From: Cyclobacteriaceae bacterium
GTDB taxonomy: Bacteria; Bacteroidota; Bacteroidia; Cytophagales; Cyclobacteriaceae
Direction of reading: 5' to 3'
Assembly (NCBI GenBank): GCA_025455225.1
Contig: JALOMY010000003.1
Location: 1-32,576 of the forward strand
Length of the DNA: 32,576 bases
The translations under genes and the position numbers were made by a program. The notes under the pieces were generated by a model. The model searched no databases and was not told where the DNA came from. It saw nothing but the letters and a program-made list of their open reading frames with translations. Below are positions 24,845 through 32,576 of the stretch, in pieces. Numbering within the stretch: the stretch's first letter is position 1; every line of letters starts with the position of its first letter.

Positions 24845-25870
24845 CTATTTTATTAACACACCGGTTTTGCCTGTGTTTAATTTTAACGCTAATAAAAATA
24901 ACGTTCCGAAGGAAATGGAAGCCAATCCCAGATGAACGGGTTGCAAGGCCGGAGGCACAGCCATATAGGCCATTCCTGCACCGCTTAAAACCGTGCACAA
25001 AAGTAACAGGAATACCCCAAGGCCAAAAGATCTCATCCTGTCACTTTGAATCAATTTGTATAGTATACCGGCAAAAATTATCAGTACAATCCATGAAAAA
25101 GAGCGATGGATAATAAAATCAGTACCCAGGGAAGCAATCCAATCGTTACGGTTGGCGATTGTGCGTGCCACCTGATCCAGGCTTTCACGTACCTGGGTGC
25201 CTAATAAAATCTGGAAAAGCAGGGCAACAAGGCCCCCGATTACCCAGGGATTTAATCCGGCAACTTTAAATACCGGATAGGAATCGCGTGATGTCTGATG
25301 TATAATCCACGTTAAAAGGGCAACAATTACCAAAGCCAAAAACATGTGGACGGTTATTGTCCATGGGGTTAGATTGGTTGAAACCACAAATGAACCAATC
25401 CATCCCTGAAAACCAACCATAAGAAAAGTAATCAAGGCCACAACAGTCCACGACCTCTGCGTATTCCAGAAACGAATGGAGGAAACAAATACAGCAAATA
25501 TCAACAGGCCAATAATCACACCTATAAGGCGGTTTATATATTCAATCCATGTTTTAAGGGGATTAAAATCCGCTTCTTCACGGATGGATTCATCTTCTAA
25601 TATTTTCTCAGCTGTGGATGAAAGTCCTATTGCATTCAAATATTTAGCAAAACGGATATTCTTCTCATGGCGGTAATTCGAGTAGATTTCCTTGTAATTT
25701 TCCGGTAATTGATCTGCCGAAGTTGGGGGTACCCATTTGCCAAAGCAAGTTGGCCAATCCGGGCAACCCATGCCGGAACCGGTACTTCTCACAATTCCCC
25801 CAACCAAAATCAATACGTAAACCGCAATTAAGGTGGAAAGGGATAACCTATAAAATCCCCGTACACGCAT
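24845..25870 (-). CDS. ctaA: Heme A synthase, COX15/CtaA family
   Basis: A 341-residue membrane protein with eight helices that oxidises heme O to heme A. The first periplasmic loop has the cysteine pair Cys36/Cys42 in GSGMGCPDWPTCFGKW. In the TM2 motif the usual ExxHR reads E110-Y-I-N113-R, so the heme-ligand His (His60 of B. subtilis CtaA) is Asn. The other three ligands are present: His175 (TVHMF), His255 (FIIHRSF) and His313 (QPVHLG). The last pair of helices is AGMAYMAVPP. This Asn may be normal for this group. The gene lies directly downstream of a terminator-like hairpin. Confidence 0.9.
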   Translation of the reverse strand: MRVRGFYRLSLSTLIAVYVLILVGGIVRSTGSGMGCPDWPTCFGKWVPPTSADQLPENYKEIYSNYRHEKNIRFAKYLNAIGLSSTAEKILEDESIREEADFNPLKTWIEYINRLIGVIIGLLIFAVFVSSIRFWNTQRSWTVVALITFLMVGFQGWIGSFVVSTNLTPWTITVHMFLALVIVALLTWIIHQTSRDSYPVFKVAGLNPWVIGGLVALLFQILLGTQVRESLDQVARTIANRNDWIASLGTDFIIHRSFSWIVLIIFAGILYKLIQSDRMRSFGLGVFLLLLCTVLSGAGMAYMAVPPALQPVHLGLASISFGTLFLLALKLNTGKTGVLIK

Positions 25871-25885
25871 ACGACATAATCAACG

Positions 25886-25938
25886 AAAAAAGATTCAAGC
25901 TCACCAACCCGGATAACTGATTAGTGGTCTTGAATCTT
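25886..25938 (-). terminator. Strong terminator-like hairpin between ctaD and ctaA
   Basis: On the minus strand AAGATTCAAG and CTTGAATCTT form a perfect ten-base stem, extended inward by an imperfect TCAC/GTGG pairing, with a loop of about 13 bases, followed by a TTTT tract (25886-25889). It begins 15 bases after the ctaD stop, in the 82-base gap. Little room is left for a promoter before ctaA, so it probably acts as an attenuator. Confidence 0.75.
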
Positions 25939-25952
25939 CTTACCTTTTACTA

Positions 25953-27836
25953 TTAATGCTTTTCGCCTTCAACCACAATCGCTCCGTGACCACCGGAAGT
26001 CTCCAGTTTAATCATCTCATTCTCATGAGGTAGGTTAGACTCAGGAGTCTCGGAATATGGAACAGTCTGAGGGATATAATCATCTTTAGCCCCTGGCTTG
26101 CTGTAATCATAGGGCCAACGGTACACAGCTGGTATTTCACCCGGCCAGTTGCCATGACCCGGCAAACGAGGTGTAGTCCACTCAAGTGTAGTTGATTTCC
26201 AGGGGTTAGCCGAAGCCAGTTTCCCTCTGAAAATACTGTAGAAAAAGTTAAACAAGAAGATCAATTGTGCTGTAAGCGTAAACACAGCTGCAATGCTAAC
26301 CAGGGTATTTAAATCCGTAAACCCGCTGAAGGTCTCAAAATTGGTAAACGAATAATATCTTCTTGGGAAACCCGCTATTCCAATATAGTGCATTGGGAAA
26401 AACACCATGTAAACGCCTACGAACGATAACCAGAAGTGAATGTATCCCAGCTTTTCATTCATCATCCTTCCAAACATTTTCGGGAACCAATGGTAAATAC
26501 CGGCCAGCATTCCAAAGAATGAAGCGCTACCCATTACCAGGTGGAAGTGTGCAACAACGAAATAGGTATCATGTAACTGAATATCGATGGCTGAATTGCC
26601 CAGGAAAATTCCAGTAATACCACCCGTTAAGAAGAATGACACAAGACCGATTGAAAACAACATTGCCGATGTAAACCGGATGTTGCCCTTCCAAAGTGTT
26701 GTTACATAATTGAAGATCTTAACAGCTGATGGAACTGCGATAATCAAGGTTAACAACATGAAGATGGAACCGAGGAATGGGTTCATTCCGGTAACAAACA
26801 TATGATGCGCCCAAACTATAAAGGAAAGTATTGCAATAAATAACATGGAACCAATCATCGCTTTATAACCGAAAATAGGTTTACGAGAATTGGTAGCAAT
26901 AATTTCAGAAGTAATACCCAGCGCAGGCAACAACACAATGTATACTTCAGGATGGCCCAGGAACCAGAATAAGTGCTGGAATAAGATGGGGCTACCCCCT
27001 ACATTAGTCAAAGCCTCACCACCAATGTAGATGTCAGAAAGGAAGAAACTGGTTCCGAAGCTACGATCAAAAATCAGCAATAAGGCAGCGGCAAACAGTA
27101 CCGGGAATGATAGTAACCCGATAATGGCTGTAAAGAAGAACGCCCAGATGGTAAGCGGCATACGCGTGAACGACATGCCGCGGGTACGCATATTAATCAC
27201 AGTGGTGATATAGTTGATACCGCCTAACAGGGTGCTGACAATAAACAAGGCCATGGCAACCAACCAAAGTGTCATTCCGAGCCCGGATCCCTGAATTGCC
27301 TGAGGCAAAGCACTGAGTGGTGGATAAACTGTCCAGCCACCGCCAGCAGGTCCTGTTTCCAGGAAGAATGAACTCATCATGACTACACTGGACAAAAAGA
27401 AGAACCAGTATGATAACATGTTCATAAATCCCGATGCCATATCACGTGCCCCGATTTGCAACGGAATAAGGAAATTTGAGAACGTACCACTTAATCCGGC
27501 AGTGAGCACAAAGAACACCATGATTGTTCCGTGCATGGTAACGAGGGCCAGATAAAATTCCGGATCGAGTTTTCCTTCCGGGGTAATCCAACCGCCAAGC
27601 ATCGGACGTAACCATTCCAGGCTCATATCGGGGAAACCCAACTGCAACCGGAAGATCACTGAAAGCAATCCACCGAAAAGTGCCCAAAACATCCCCGTGA
27701 TCAGGAATTGCTTGGCAATTACTTTATGATCCTGACTGAAAATATAGGTTGTCCAAAAATTGCCCTCATGATGCTCATGCTCATGATCATCATGGTGGTG
27801 TACATCAATGTTGGTGTGAGTATGTGTTGTTGCCAT
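25953..27836 (-). CDS. ctaD: Cytochrome c oxidase subunit I, A1-type, with His-rich N-terminus
   Basis: A 627-residue catalytic subunit with 12 helices. Metal and proton sites are intact: His of TMHGTIMVFF (low-spin heme), LFWFLGHPEVY with the CuB His, the A1-type Glu and the cross-linked Tyr, AHHMF (two more CuB His), and HFHLVM (heme ligands). The D-pathway entrance is GARDMASGFMNML and the K-pathway Lys lies in VPSAVKIF. The first 25 residues hold nine His (positions 5, 7, 13-15, 18, 20, 22, 23), an extension outside the core. It receives electrons from cytochrome c via CuA of the adjacent ctaC product. It lies 13 bases after ctaC. Confidence 0.97.
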   Translation of the reverse strand: MATTHTHTNIDVHHHDDHEHEHHEGNFWTTYIFSQDHKVIAKQFLITGMFWALFGGLLSVIFRLQLGFPDMSLEWLRPMLGGWITPEGKLDPEFYLALVTMHGTIMVFFVLTAGLSGTFSNFLIPLQIGARDMASGFMNMLSYWFFFLSSVVMMSSFFLETGPAGGGWTVYPPLSALPQAIQGSGLGMTLWLVAMALFIVSTLLGGINYITTVINMRTRGMSFTRMPLTIWAFFFTAIIGLLSFPVLFAAALLLIFDRSFGTSFFLSDIYIGGEALTNVGGSPILFQHLFWFLGHPEVYIVLLPALGITSEIIATNSRKPIFGYKAMIGSMLFIAILSFIVWAHHMFVTGMNPFLGSIFMLLTLIIAVPSAVKIFNYVTTLWKGNIRFTSAMLFSIGLVSFFLTGGITGIFLGNSAIDIQLHDTYFVVAHFHLVMGSASFFGMLAGIYHWFPKMFGRMMNEKLGYIHFWLSFVGVYMVFFPMHYIGIAGFPRRYYSFTNFETFSGFTDLNTLVSIAAVFTLTAQLIFLFNFFYSIFRGKLASANPWKSTTLEWTTPRLPGHGNWPGEIPAVYRWPYDYSKPGAKDDYIPQTVPYSETPESNLPHENEMIKLETSGGHGAIVVEGEKH

Positions 27837-27849
27837 GTCGTTGATAATC

Positions 27850-28932
27850 TTAATTTGAACCTACTGCCGTCTGAGTTGCCTGAACAAAAGCATCGTTATC
27901 GACCGGTATACCTGCTTTAATCATAGCTGATTCCCTCAGGCTAGCCGGTACATTCTTCAAATAATCAGGATTTTGCTTTAACCAGGCTTCTTGTTCCATC
28001 TTCCATTTTTCAAAATCTTCTGGTGTATCAACTACTACCGGCATCTTCATGGAAAAATGTCCTTTTCCACAAATTTCAGTGCAGGCAAGTTCATAGTTAA
28101 AATCAGGATTGCCCAATTCATCACGCATCTCTTTGGTAGTTTTGGTTGCGGTGAATTTGAATTGAGTAGGCATCCCCGGAACAGCATCCATTTTCACCCG
28201 GAAATGAGGAAGAAATACACTGTGTAAAACATCTTTTGCTCTTATTTTCAAGAGTACTTCCTTTCCTTTAGGTATGTGCAGTTCTAAGGATTTAAAATCA
28301 TCATAGGTATTATTATCGGTAAGGACAAGACCAAATTCGTTGATTGCATCAATCTTCTGATAATGGTACTCGCCAAGCACTTTATCTTTTCCCGGATACC
28401 GTGCGGTCCAGGCAAATTGCTGGGCAATTACTTCAATAACTTCCGCATCCTCAGAAGCAGGTGAGGTTATATCGTTCCACGCACGCAAGCCTGTGAATAT
28501 CAACACGGCCAATACGATGGCCGGAATAATCGTCCATGCTAACTCCAGATAATGGTTATCCGGATAGAAAGTTGCCTTTCTTCCCTCTTTATACTGGTAT
28601 TGATATATGAATACGAATTTAATTATGCTGATAATTGTGAAGGCAACTACTGTAACACCCATTGTAATCCAGAATAATGTATCTGTCCAGGCGCCATGCT
28701 CGGATGCAATGGGCAATGTATACTTATCGAAATTCGCATACGAATACCAGAAAAATCCTGTAAAACCAAAGATTGCGAAGAGCAGAAAAAGCATCGCATT
28801 GATGCTGTTGCTGCTGTCTACCTCACCTTCTTTCTTTCCCTTTGCTACACTTACCAGGTTACTGATTCTGAAAATCATATACAGAATAGTCAGAACCAGA
28901 ATTACACCAAGAACAACAATCAGAGTCATCAT
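27850..28932 (-). CDS. ctaC: Cytochrome c oxidase subunit II with CuA site
   Basis: A 360-residue subunit II. The CuA ligands are complete: His237 (VLHSVFLPHF), Cys284/Glu286/Cys288 (ACTEICGKGH), His292 and Met295. It has no fused cytochrome c domain. About four hydrophobic segments occur before residue 150 (about 2-21, 46-65, 87-112, 130-150), two more than the standard two-helix subunit II. This is probably a group trait. The soluble part spans about 160-310 and the last 45 residues are an Ala/Gln-rich tail. Located 12 bases after actF, 13 before ctaD. Confidence 0.95.
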   Translation of the reverse strand: MMTLIVVLGVILVLTILYMIFRISNLVSVAKGKKEGEVDSSNSINAMLFLLFAIFGFTGFFWYSYANFDKYTLPIASEHGAWTDTLFWITMGVTVVAFTIISIIKFVFIYQYQYKEGRKATFYPDNHYLELAWTIIPAIVLAVLIFTGLRAWNDITSPASEDAEVIEVIAQQFAWTARYPGKDKVLGEYHYQKIDAINEFGLVLTDNNTYDDFKSLELHIPKGKEVLLKIRAKDVLHSVFLPHFRVKMDAVPGMPTQFKFTATKTTKEMRDELGNPDFNYELACTEICGKGHFSMKMPVVVDTPEDFEKWKMEQEAWLKQNPDYLKNVPASLRESAMIKAGIPVDNDAFVQATQTAVGSN

Positions 28933-28944
28933 ACTGCTTTCAAA

Positions 28945-30300
28945 TTAAATGTGGTGATGGAGGCTTTCTTCTAATAAAGGATGGTTCTTGCCAAAGAGGG
29001 GCATTTTGGACAAGCTGGATAATGTTATCCATAAGAACGCAGCCAGGAAGATGAATGCCGTACCGATTTCGAGAAGCCCTAATCCCCCCTGCTCTTTCAT
29101 CACACCCGGTGTAACCATATTGTAAAAATCAAACCAATGTCCAACAATGATAATCGGACAAACCAGTTTCAACATTGATAAATGGCGTTTTGCATCTCTC
29201 GTCATTAATAACAGGAACGGAAGCACAAAGTTCAGGATCAAATTGGCAAAAAAGATCCAACTGTACGGACTGGTACGCATGCGTTCAATGAAGTATACAG
29301 TTTCTTCAGGAATATGCGCATAGTAGATCAACAGGAACTGTCCGAACCAGATGTACGTCCAGAAAATCGAGAACGCAAAAACAAATTTACCCAGATCATG
29401 AAGATGGTTCGAATTAACAATCTTGAGATAACCTGCCTCTTTCAAGCTAGCCACAATTAGCGTAATCAAAGCAAGGCCGGTTACCCACCAACTGGCAAAA
29501 ACATACCAGCCGAACATGGTACTGAACCAATGGGTGTCAATACTCATTACCCAATCCCAGGCAGATACCGAAGAACTTACCGCGAAGAACACCAGGAACC
29601 AGGCTGAGATGCTGCGGTTTTTGTACCAATGTTTTGTATCCGCGTCAAGATCTTCAGCCATCATGTTCTTTTTTATCATGGTAAAGAACCAATACCACAT
29701 GCCGAAGAAGATTACCATACGGGCGATAAAGAATATAGGGAAACCACCGGCTTCACCGGGCCAGAAAAAATAAGGAGCTTTTTCCGCAATTATGGTATCG
29801 TAGGAACCACTGTTCTCATCATATAAATAACTGTGGGTCCAATGGAAAATATCATGATTGGTTACAAACCATAGAACCAGGGTAAGTAATCCGGCAATCG
29901 GAATCCAATGGCCCATAGCCAGCGGAATTCGCTTAAGGCCTGCAGACCAACCCGCCTGGGCGGCAAACTGAATGGCTACGAAGAACAATCCAATGATACC
30001 AAGACCAACAAAAAAGACGTTGTTCATCCACAGCGTAGTTAAAATACGCTTGATCCACGGAGCGGTTTCATGATGTTCACCTGAGGCATGTTCAGCAGCT
30101 GCGCTTTCATCAGCAGCGGCTACAAGTTTTTCAACCATAACACCGGCATGACCTCCTGAGCCCTCGGAGTGATCAGCACTTCGGGCAAAAAATACTCCGG
30201 CAATAAATAACACGATGCCAATAGCTAATAAAATAATAAGCTTCTTTTTGGCCTCCTGTGTGAAAACAAATTTTTCTTCCGCTATTGTTGAATGACCCAT
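28945..30300 (-). CDS. actF: ACIII subunit ActF (integral membrane quinol-oxidising subunit)
   Basis: A 451-residue polytopic protein, about ten helices, of the ActF family: the paralogue-like partner of ActC in the alternative complex III menaquinol:cytochrome c oxidoreductase. Recognisable stretches are AMGHWIPIAGLLTLVLWFVT, WYWFFTMIKKNMM and AWFLVFFAVSSSVSAWDWVMS (Trp-rich), with FWTYIWFGQFLLIYYAHIPEE further on. The N-terminal helix is followed by a periplasmic Ala/His/Glu-rich loop (about 45-85). It is 39 bases after actE. Confidence 0.93.
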   Translation of the reverse strand: MGHSTIAEEKFVFTQEAKKKLIILLAIGIVLFIAGVFFARSADHSEGSGGHAGVMVEKLVAAADESAAAEHASGEHHETAPWIKRILTTLWMNNVFFVGLGIIGLFFVAIQFAAQAGWSAGLKRIPLAMGHWIPIAGLLTLVLWFVTNHDIFHWTHSYLYDENSGSYDTIIAEKAPYFFWPGEAGGFPIFFIARMVIFFGMWYWFFTMIKKNMMAEDLDADTKHWYKNRSISAWFLVFFAVSSSVSAWDWVMSIDTHWFSTMFGWYVFASWWVTGLALITLIVASLKEAGYLKIVNSNHLHDLGKFVFAFSIFWTYIWFGQFLLIYYAHIPEETVYFIERMRTSPYSWIFFANLILNFVLPFLLLMTRDAKRHLSMLKLVCPIIIVGHWFDFYNMVTPGVMKEQGGLGLLEIGTAFIFLAAFLWITLSSLSKMPLFGKNHPLLEESLHHHI

Positions 30301-30339
30301 GTTCTATAGTGTTAACTCCTTTTGAGTAGAATTCAATTA

Positions 30340-31008
30340 TTATTTCTGTAATGTCTTTACGTAACGGGCAATTTTCCACCGGTCTTCAGGACTGATCTGT
30401 GATCCATGCGGAGCCATCAAACCTTTGCCTGCAGTAATTACATGAAATATATGTCCTTCTGTAATGTCTTTATAGGCATCACCTTTCAGGTTGGCAACCC
30501 CGGCATAGGCACTGCGCTCAACACCATCAACCGTAACACCGGTAGCTACTTTTCCATCACCTTCACCCTTAGGCCCATGGCAATGATTGCAGTAACTAAT
30601 ATAAAGAGCTTTACCTTCATCAAGTAGCTGCTTGTTGTCAATACCTTCGAAAGGACTTACCATTTTAGCCGCGATCTCCAGGCTGTCTTTTGGAAGACGG
30701 TAAGGAAGCGATCCGAATTTATTTCGGCTTACTGTATTCGGAGCGGGTAAACGCATATTCATCCGGTACGGATTAAGTCCGTTTGAATTATAAAATTCTG
30801 CATGCCCGTCTTCGTATTCAATGGAAGTTAACCAACGGCCTGCATCCGGGTCGGTGATCTGTGTATACGGTTCATAGGCAACCGAATGATACATATTGGG
30901 TGAATACTCTAAACCGGGATTATCACCGCCAGCCTTACAGGAAACAAGTAGAATGGCAGCCAGGCCCAGAACCAGAGTATAAGTAAAGTTCATCATGATC
31001 TTCTTCAT
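30340..31008 (-). CDS. actE: ACIII subunit ActE, mono-heme cytochrome c lipoprotein
   Basis: ATG 31008 gives 222 residues and lies five bases after the actD stop; longer in-frame starts would overlap actD. MKKIMMNFTYTLVLGLAAIL then LVSC gives a lipoprotein signal with Cys24. One heme c motif CNHCH (140-144) is present, and Met198 in GKGLMAPHG is the likely axial ligand. The protein is attached to the periplasmic face of ACIII and passes electrons toward the oxidase. The N-terminal half contains EYEDGHAEFYNSNGLNPYRM. Confidence 0.93.
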   Translation of the reverse strand: MKKIMMNFTYTLVLGLAAILLVSCKAGGDNPGLEYSPNMYHSVAYEPYTQITDPDAGRWLTSIEYEDGHAEFYNSNGLNPYRMNMRLPAPNTVSRNKFGSLPYRLPKDSLEIAAKMVSPFEGIDNKQLLDEGKALYISYCNHCHGPKGEGDGKVATGVTVDGVERSAYAGVANLKGDAYKDITEGHIFHVITAGKGLMAPHGSQISPEDRWKIARYVKTLQK

Positions 31009-31012
31009 AGAA

Positions 31013-31543
31013 TTATTCAAAACTCTTTTCGTTAACTTCAACTGCCCCACTTTCTGATAAGATGCGTTTAATATCATCTTTGGTTTTTCCACCGTTTACG
31101 GCCAGATCAACAGCCATGATATGCATGTCCTGCGTGCTTCGGATATCAAATTGACGGGGCCACTTATAAGGTTTCATGTCGCTCACAATCATGAAAGTGC
31201 CCACCATGCCAAGGGCTGACAAGAGCACGGTTAATTCAAAGGTTACGGGTATAAACGGAGGAAGTGATGCAAAATTCTTTCCCCCAATGATCATGGGCCA
31301 GTCAAATCCAAGCATCCAGAACTGCAACAAAAGGGCAAGGCTGGTACCAGTCATTCCGAAAATAAAGGCAGCAATAGGTAAACGCGTACGCTTATATCCC
31401 AAAGCTTCATCGATTCCGTGAACCGGGAAAGGCGAGTAAACTTCCTCGATTTTAATTCCGCTTGCGCGGACTTTTTTTATGCCGCTCAGAAGAACATCCT
31501 CGTCATTGAAAACACCTACAACAAAATGCTTGTTTGCATCCAT
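31013..31543 (-). CDS. actD: ACIII subunit ActD (DUF3341)
   Basis: A 176-residue DUF3341 protein with two central membrane helices (about 55-75 and 102-122). The start VVGVFNDEDVLLSGIKKVR and KIEEVYSPFPVHGIDEALG are the family's usual cytoplasmic domain; a short C-terminal tail (about 135-176) ends the protein. ActD is a structural subunit of ACIII. It is 13 bases after actC and 4 bases before actE. Confidence 0.93.
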   Translation of the reverse strand: MDANKHFVVGVFNDEDVLLSGIKKVRASGIKIEEVYSPFPVHGIDEALGYKRTRLPIAAFIFGMTGTSLALLLQFWMLGFDWPMIIGGKNFASLPPFIPVTFELTVLLSALGMVGTFMIVSDMKPYKWPRQFDIRSTQDMHIMAVDLAVNGGKTKDDIKRILSESGAVEVNEKSFE

Positions 31544-31556
31544 GATTTATTGCTTT

Positions 31557-32576
31557 TCAGAGGTTGATTTTAAAATGCATAGTCCAGCTGGAGGGAATGT
31601 AATCGCGATGTATGGACGTTACAATGATTACAAATCGCTCAAACCACATACCGATGTTCACAACAATGGAGAGCACAAAAGTGGCCACAATGCTGGTCCG
31701 GATTTTCTTAATCCAGAAAAGCTGCGGGCTGATTACATTACACGTCATCATTGACCAGTATGCCCATGCATACGGACCTACAACACGGTTATAAAAGGCA
31801 TAACCTTCATACGGTACGCGTGAATACCAGGAAATAAATAATTCAGTGATGTAGGCAATACCCACAATTGAACCTGTTATGATGATGATAATATTCATCA
31901 ACTCAATGTGGTAGATGGTTATGTAGTCTTCGAGCTTAAATACCTTACGGGTAACCAATAATAAAGTCAATACCATGGCAAACCCAGAGAAAATTGCACC
32001 TGCAACGAAATAGGGAGGGAAGATGGTGGTGTGCCAACCAGGAATTACCGAAGTGGCAAAGTCCATGGATACAATGGTATGAACAGATAATACAAGTGGC
32101 GTAGACAAACCGGCAAGAATGAGCGCAACGGATTCGTAACGCATCCAGGTCTTAGCTCCTCCTTGCCATCCAAAACTGAGAGCATTATAAGCCAAGGCAC
32201 GAATTTTATTTCCTTGTGCAACAGCCCGGTCGCGGATAACAGCGAAATCCGGTATCAAACCCATGTACCAGAAAACAAGGGAAACCGTAAAGTAGGTTGA
32301 GATCGCAAATACGTCCCAAAGCAAAGGAGAGTTGAAGTTTACCCACAATGATCCAAAGGTATTGGGTAACGGCAATGCCCAATAGAATCCTAACCACAAA
32401 CGTCCCATGTGAAATCCAGGGAAGCTTGCCGCACAAATTACCGCAAAGATGGTCATGGCTTCAGCAGCACGGTTGATAGACATTCTCCAACGCTGGCGGA
32501 ACAACAAAAGAATAGCTGAGATCAGAGTACCTGCGTGACCAATACCGACCCACCATACGAAGTTGGTGATGTCCCA
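31557..32576 (-). CDS. actC: ACIII subunit ActC (NrfD family), 5' part cut by window edge
   Basis: About 339 C-terminal residues of the NrfD-like membrane subunit that binds menaquinol. The frame is open to the last base, and the first visible residues are [20 protein letters not shown], the conserved helix of this family, so the N-terminus lies beyond the window. Other characteristic elements are [32 protein letters not shown] and the C-terminal [17 protein letters not shown]. The upstream actA and actB genes are expected to the right, outside the window. It is the first gene seen of the large minus-strand operon. Confidence 0.94.
   Translation of the reverse strand, partial: WDITNFVWWVGIGHAGTLISAILLLFRQRWRMSINRAAEAMTIFAVICAASFPGFHMGRLWLGFYWALPLPNTFGSLWVNFNSPLLWDVFAISTYFTVSLVFWYMGLIPDFAVIRDRAVAQGNKIRALAYNALSFGWQGGAKTWMRYESVALILAGLSTPLVLSVHTIVSMDFATSVIPGWHTTIFPPYFVAGAIFSGFAMVLTLLLVTRKVFKLEDYITIYHIELMNIIIIITGSIVGIAYITELFISWYSRVPYEGYAFYNRVVGPYAWAYWSMMTCNVISPQLFWIKKIRTSIVATFVLSIVVNIGMWFERFVIIVTSIHRDYIPSSWTMHFKINL

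Overview
The window looks like chromosomal DNA of a Bacteroidota bacterium, most likely order Cytophagales. The evidence is moderate GC, start codons without clear Shine-Dalgarno sequences, TAnnTTTG-type -7 promoter elements, the long Bacteroidota form of IspG, menaquinone synthesis (MenC), a bacillithiol-transferase-like protein, and an alternative complex III (ACIII) operon directly followed by an aa3-type cytochrome c oxidase. I see no tRNA, rRNA, CRISPR array, insertion sequence or prophage. No gene-free stretch exceeds about 300 bases; the longest is the 233 bases before the TIR-like gene.

Left part (1-10822, mostly plus strand): the 3' part of an SPFH-domain gene, a two-helix membrane protein and a 51-residue ribbon-helix-helix protein; a secreted protein of unknown function; a LOG-family nucleosidase-like protein; a small lipoprotein; menC on the minus strand, divergent from a long QueA-like gene; a lone three-domain TIR-like protein; then a tight four-gene run of TerC, YfiT/DinB-like protein, YheT-like hydrolase and an SRAP-family protein that has lost its catalytic residues.

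Middle (10819-16464): minus-strand lipoprotein with a charged repeated tail, a small DUF6728-like membrane protein, ispG and a short-chain dehydrogenase; plus-strand MlaE/MlaF-type lipid ABC transporter genes with no MCE gene beside them.

Right part (16474-32576, all minus strand, read right to left): actC (cut by the window edge), actD, actE, actF, ctaC, ctaD, then a strong terminator-like hairpin, then ctaA, ctaB, two subunit III genes and a subunit IV gene, a second strong terminator, then an SCO-like gene without copper-binding cysteines, a DUF420 (CtaM-like) gene, a small CxxC protein, a 12-helix NtrY-like histidine kinase and a DsrE-like protein. Together these encode a menaquinol -> ACIII -> cytochrome c -> aa3 oxidase chain with its heme A synthesis and assembly factors.

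The points most worth a second look are the degenerate SRAP protein, the SCO-like protein without its copper motif, the CtaA with Asn in place of a heme-ligand His, the His-rich tail of CtaD, the two terminators that divide the oxidase genes into blocks, and the orphan TIR-like protein. No clear new multi-gene system is evident; most of the window is respiratory and housekeeping DNA.
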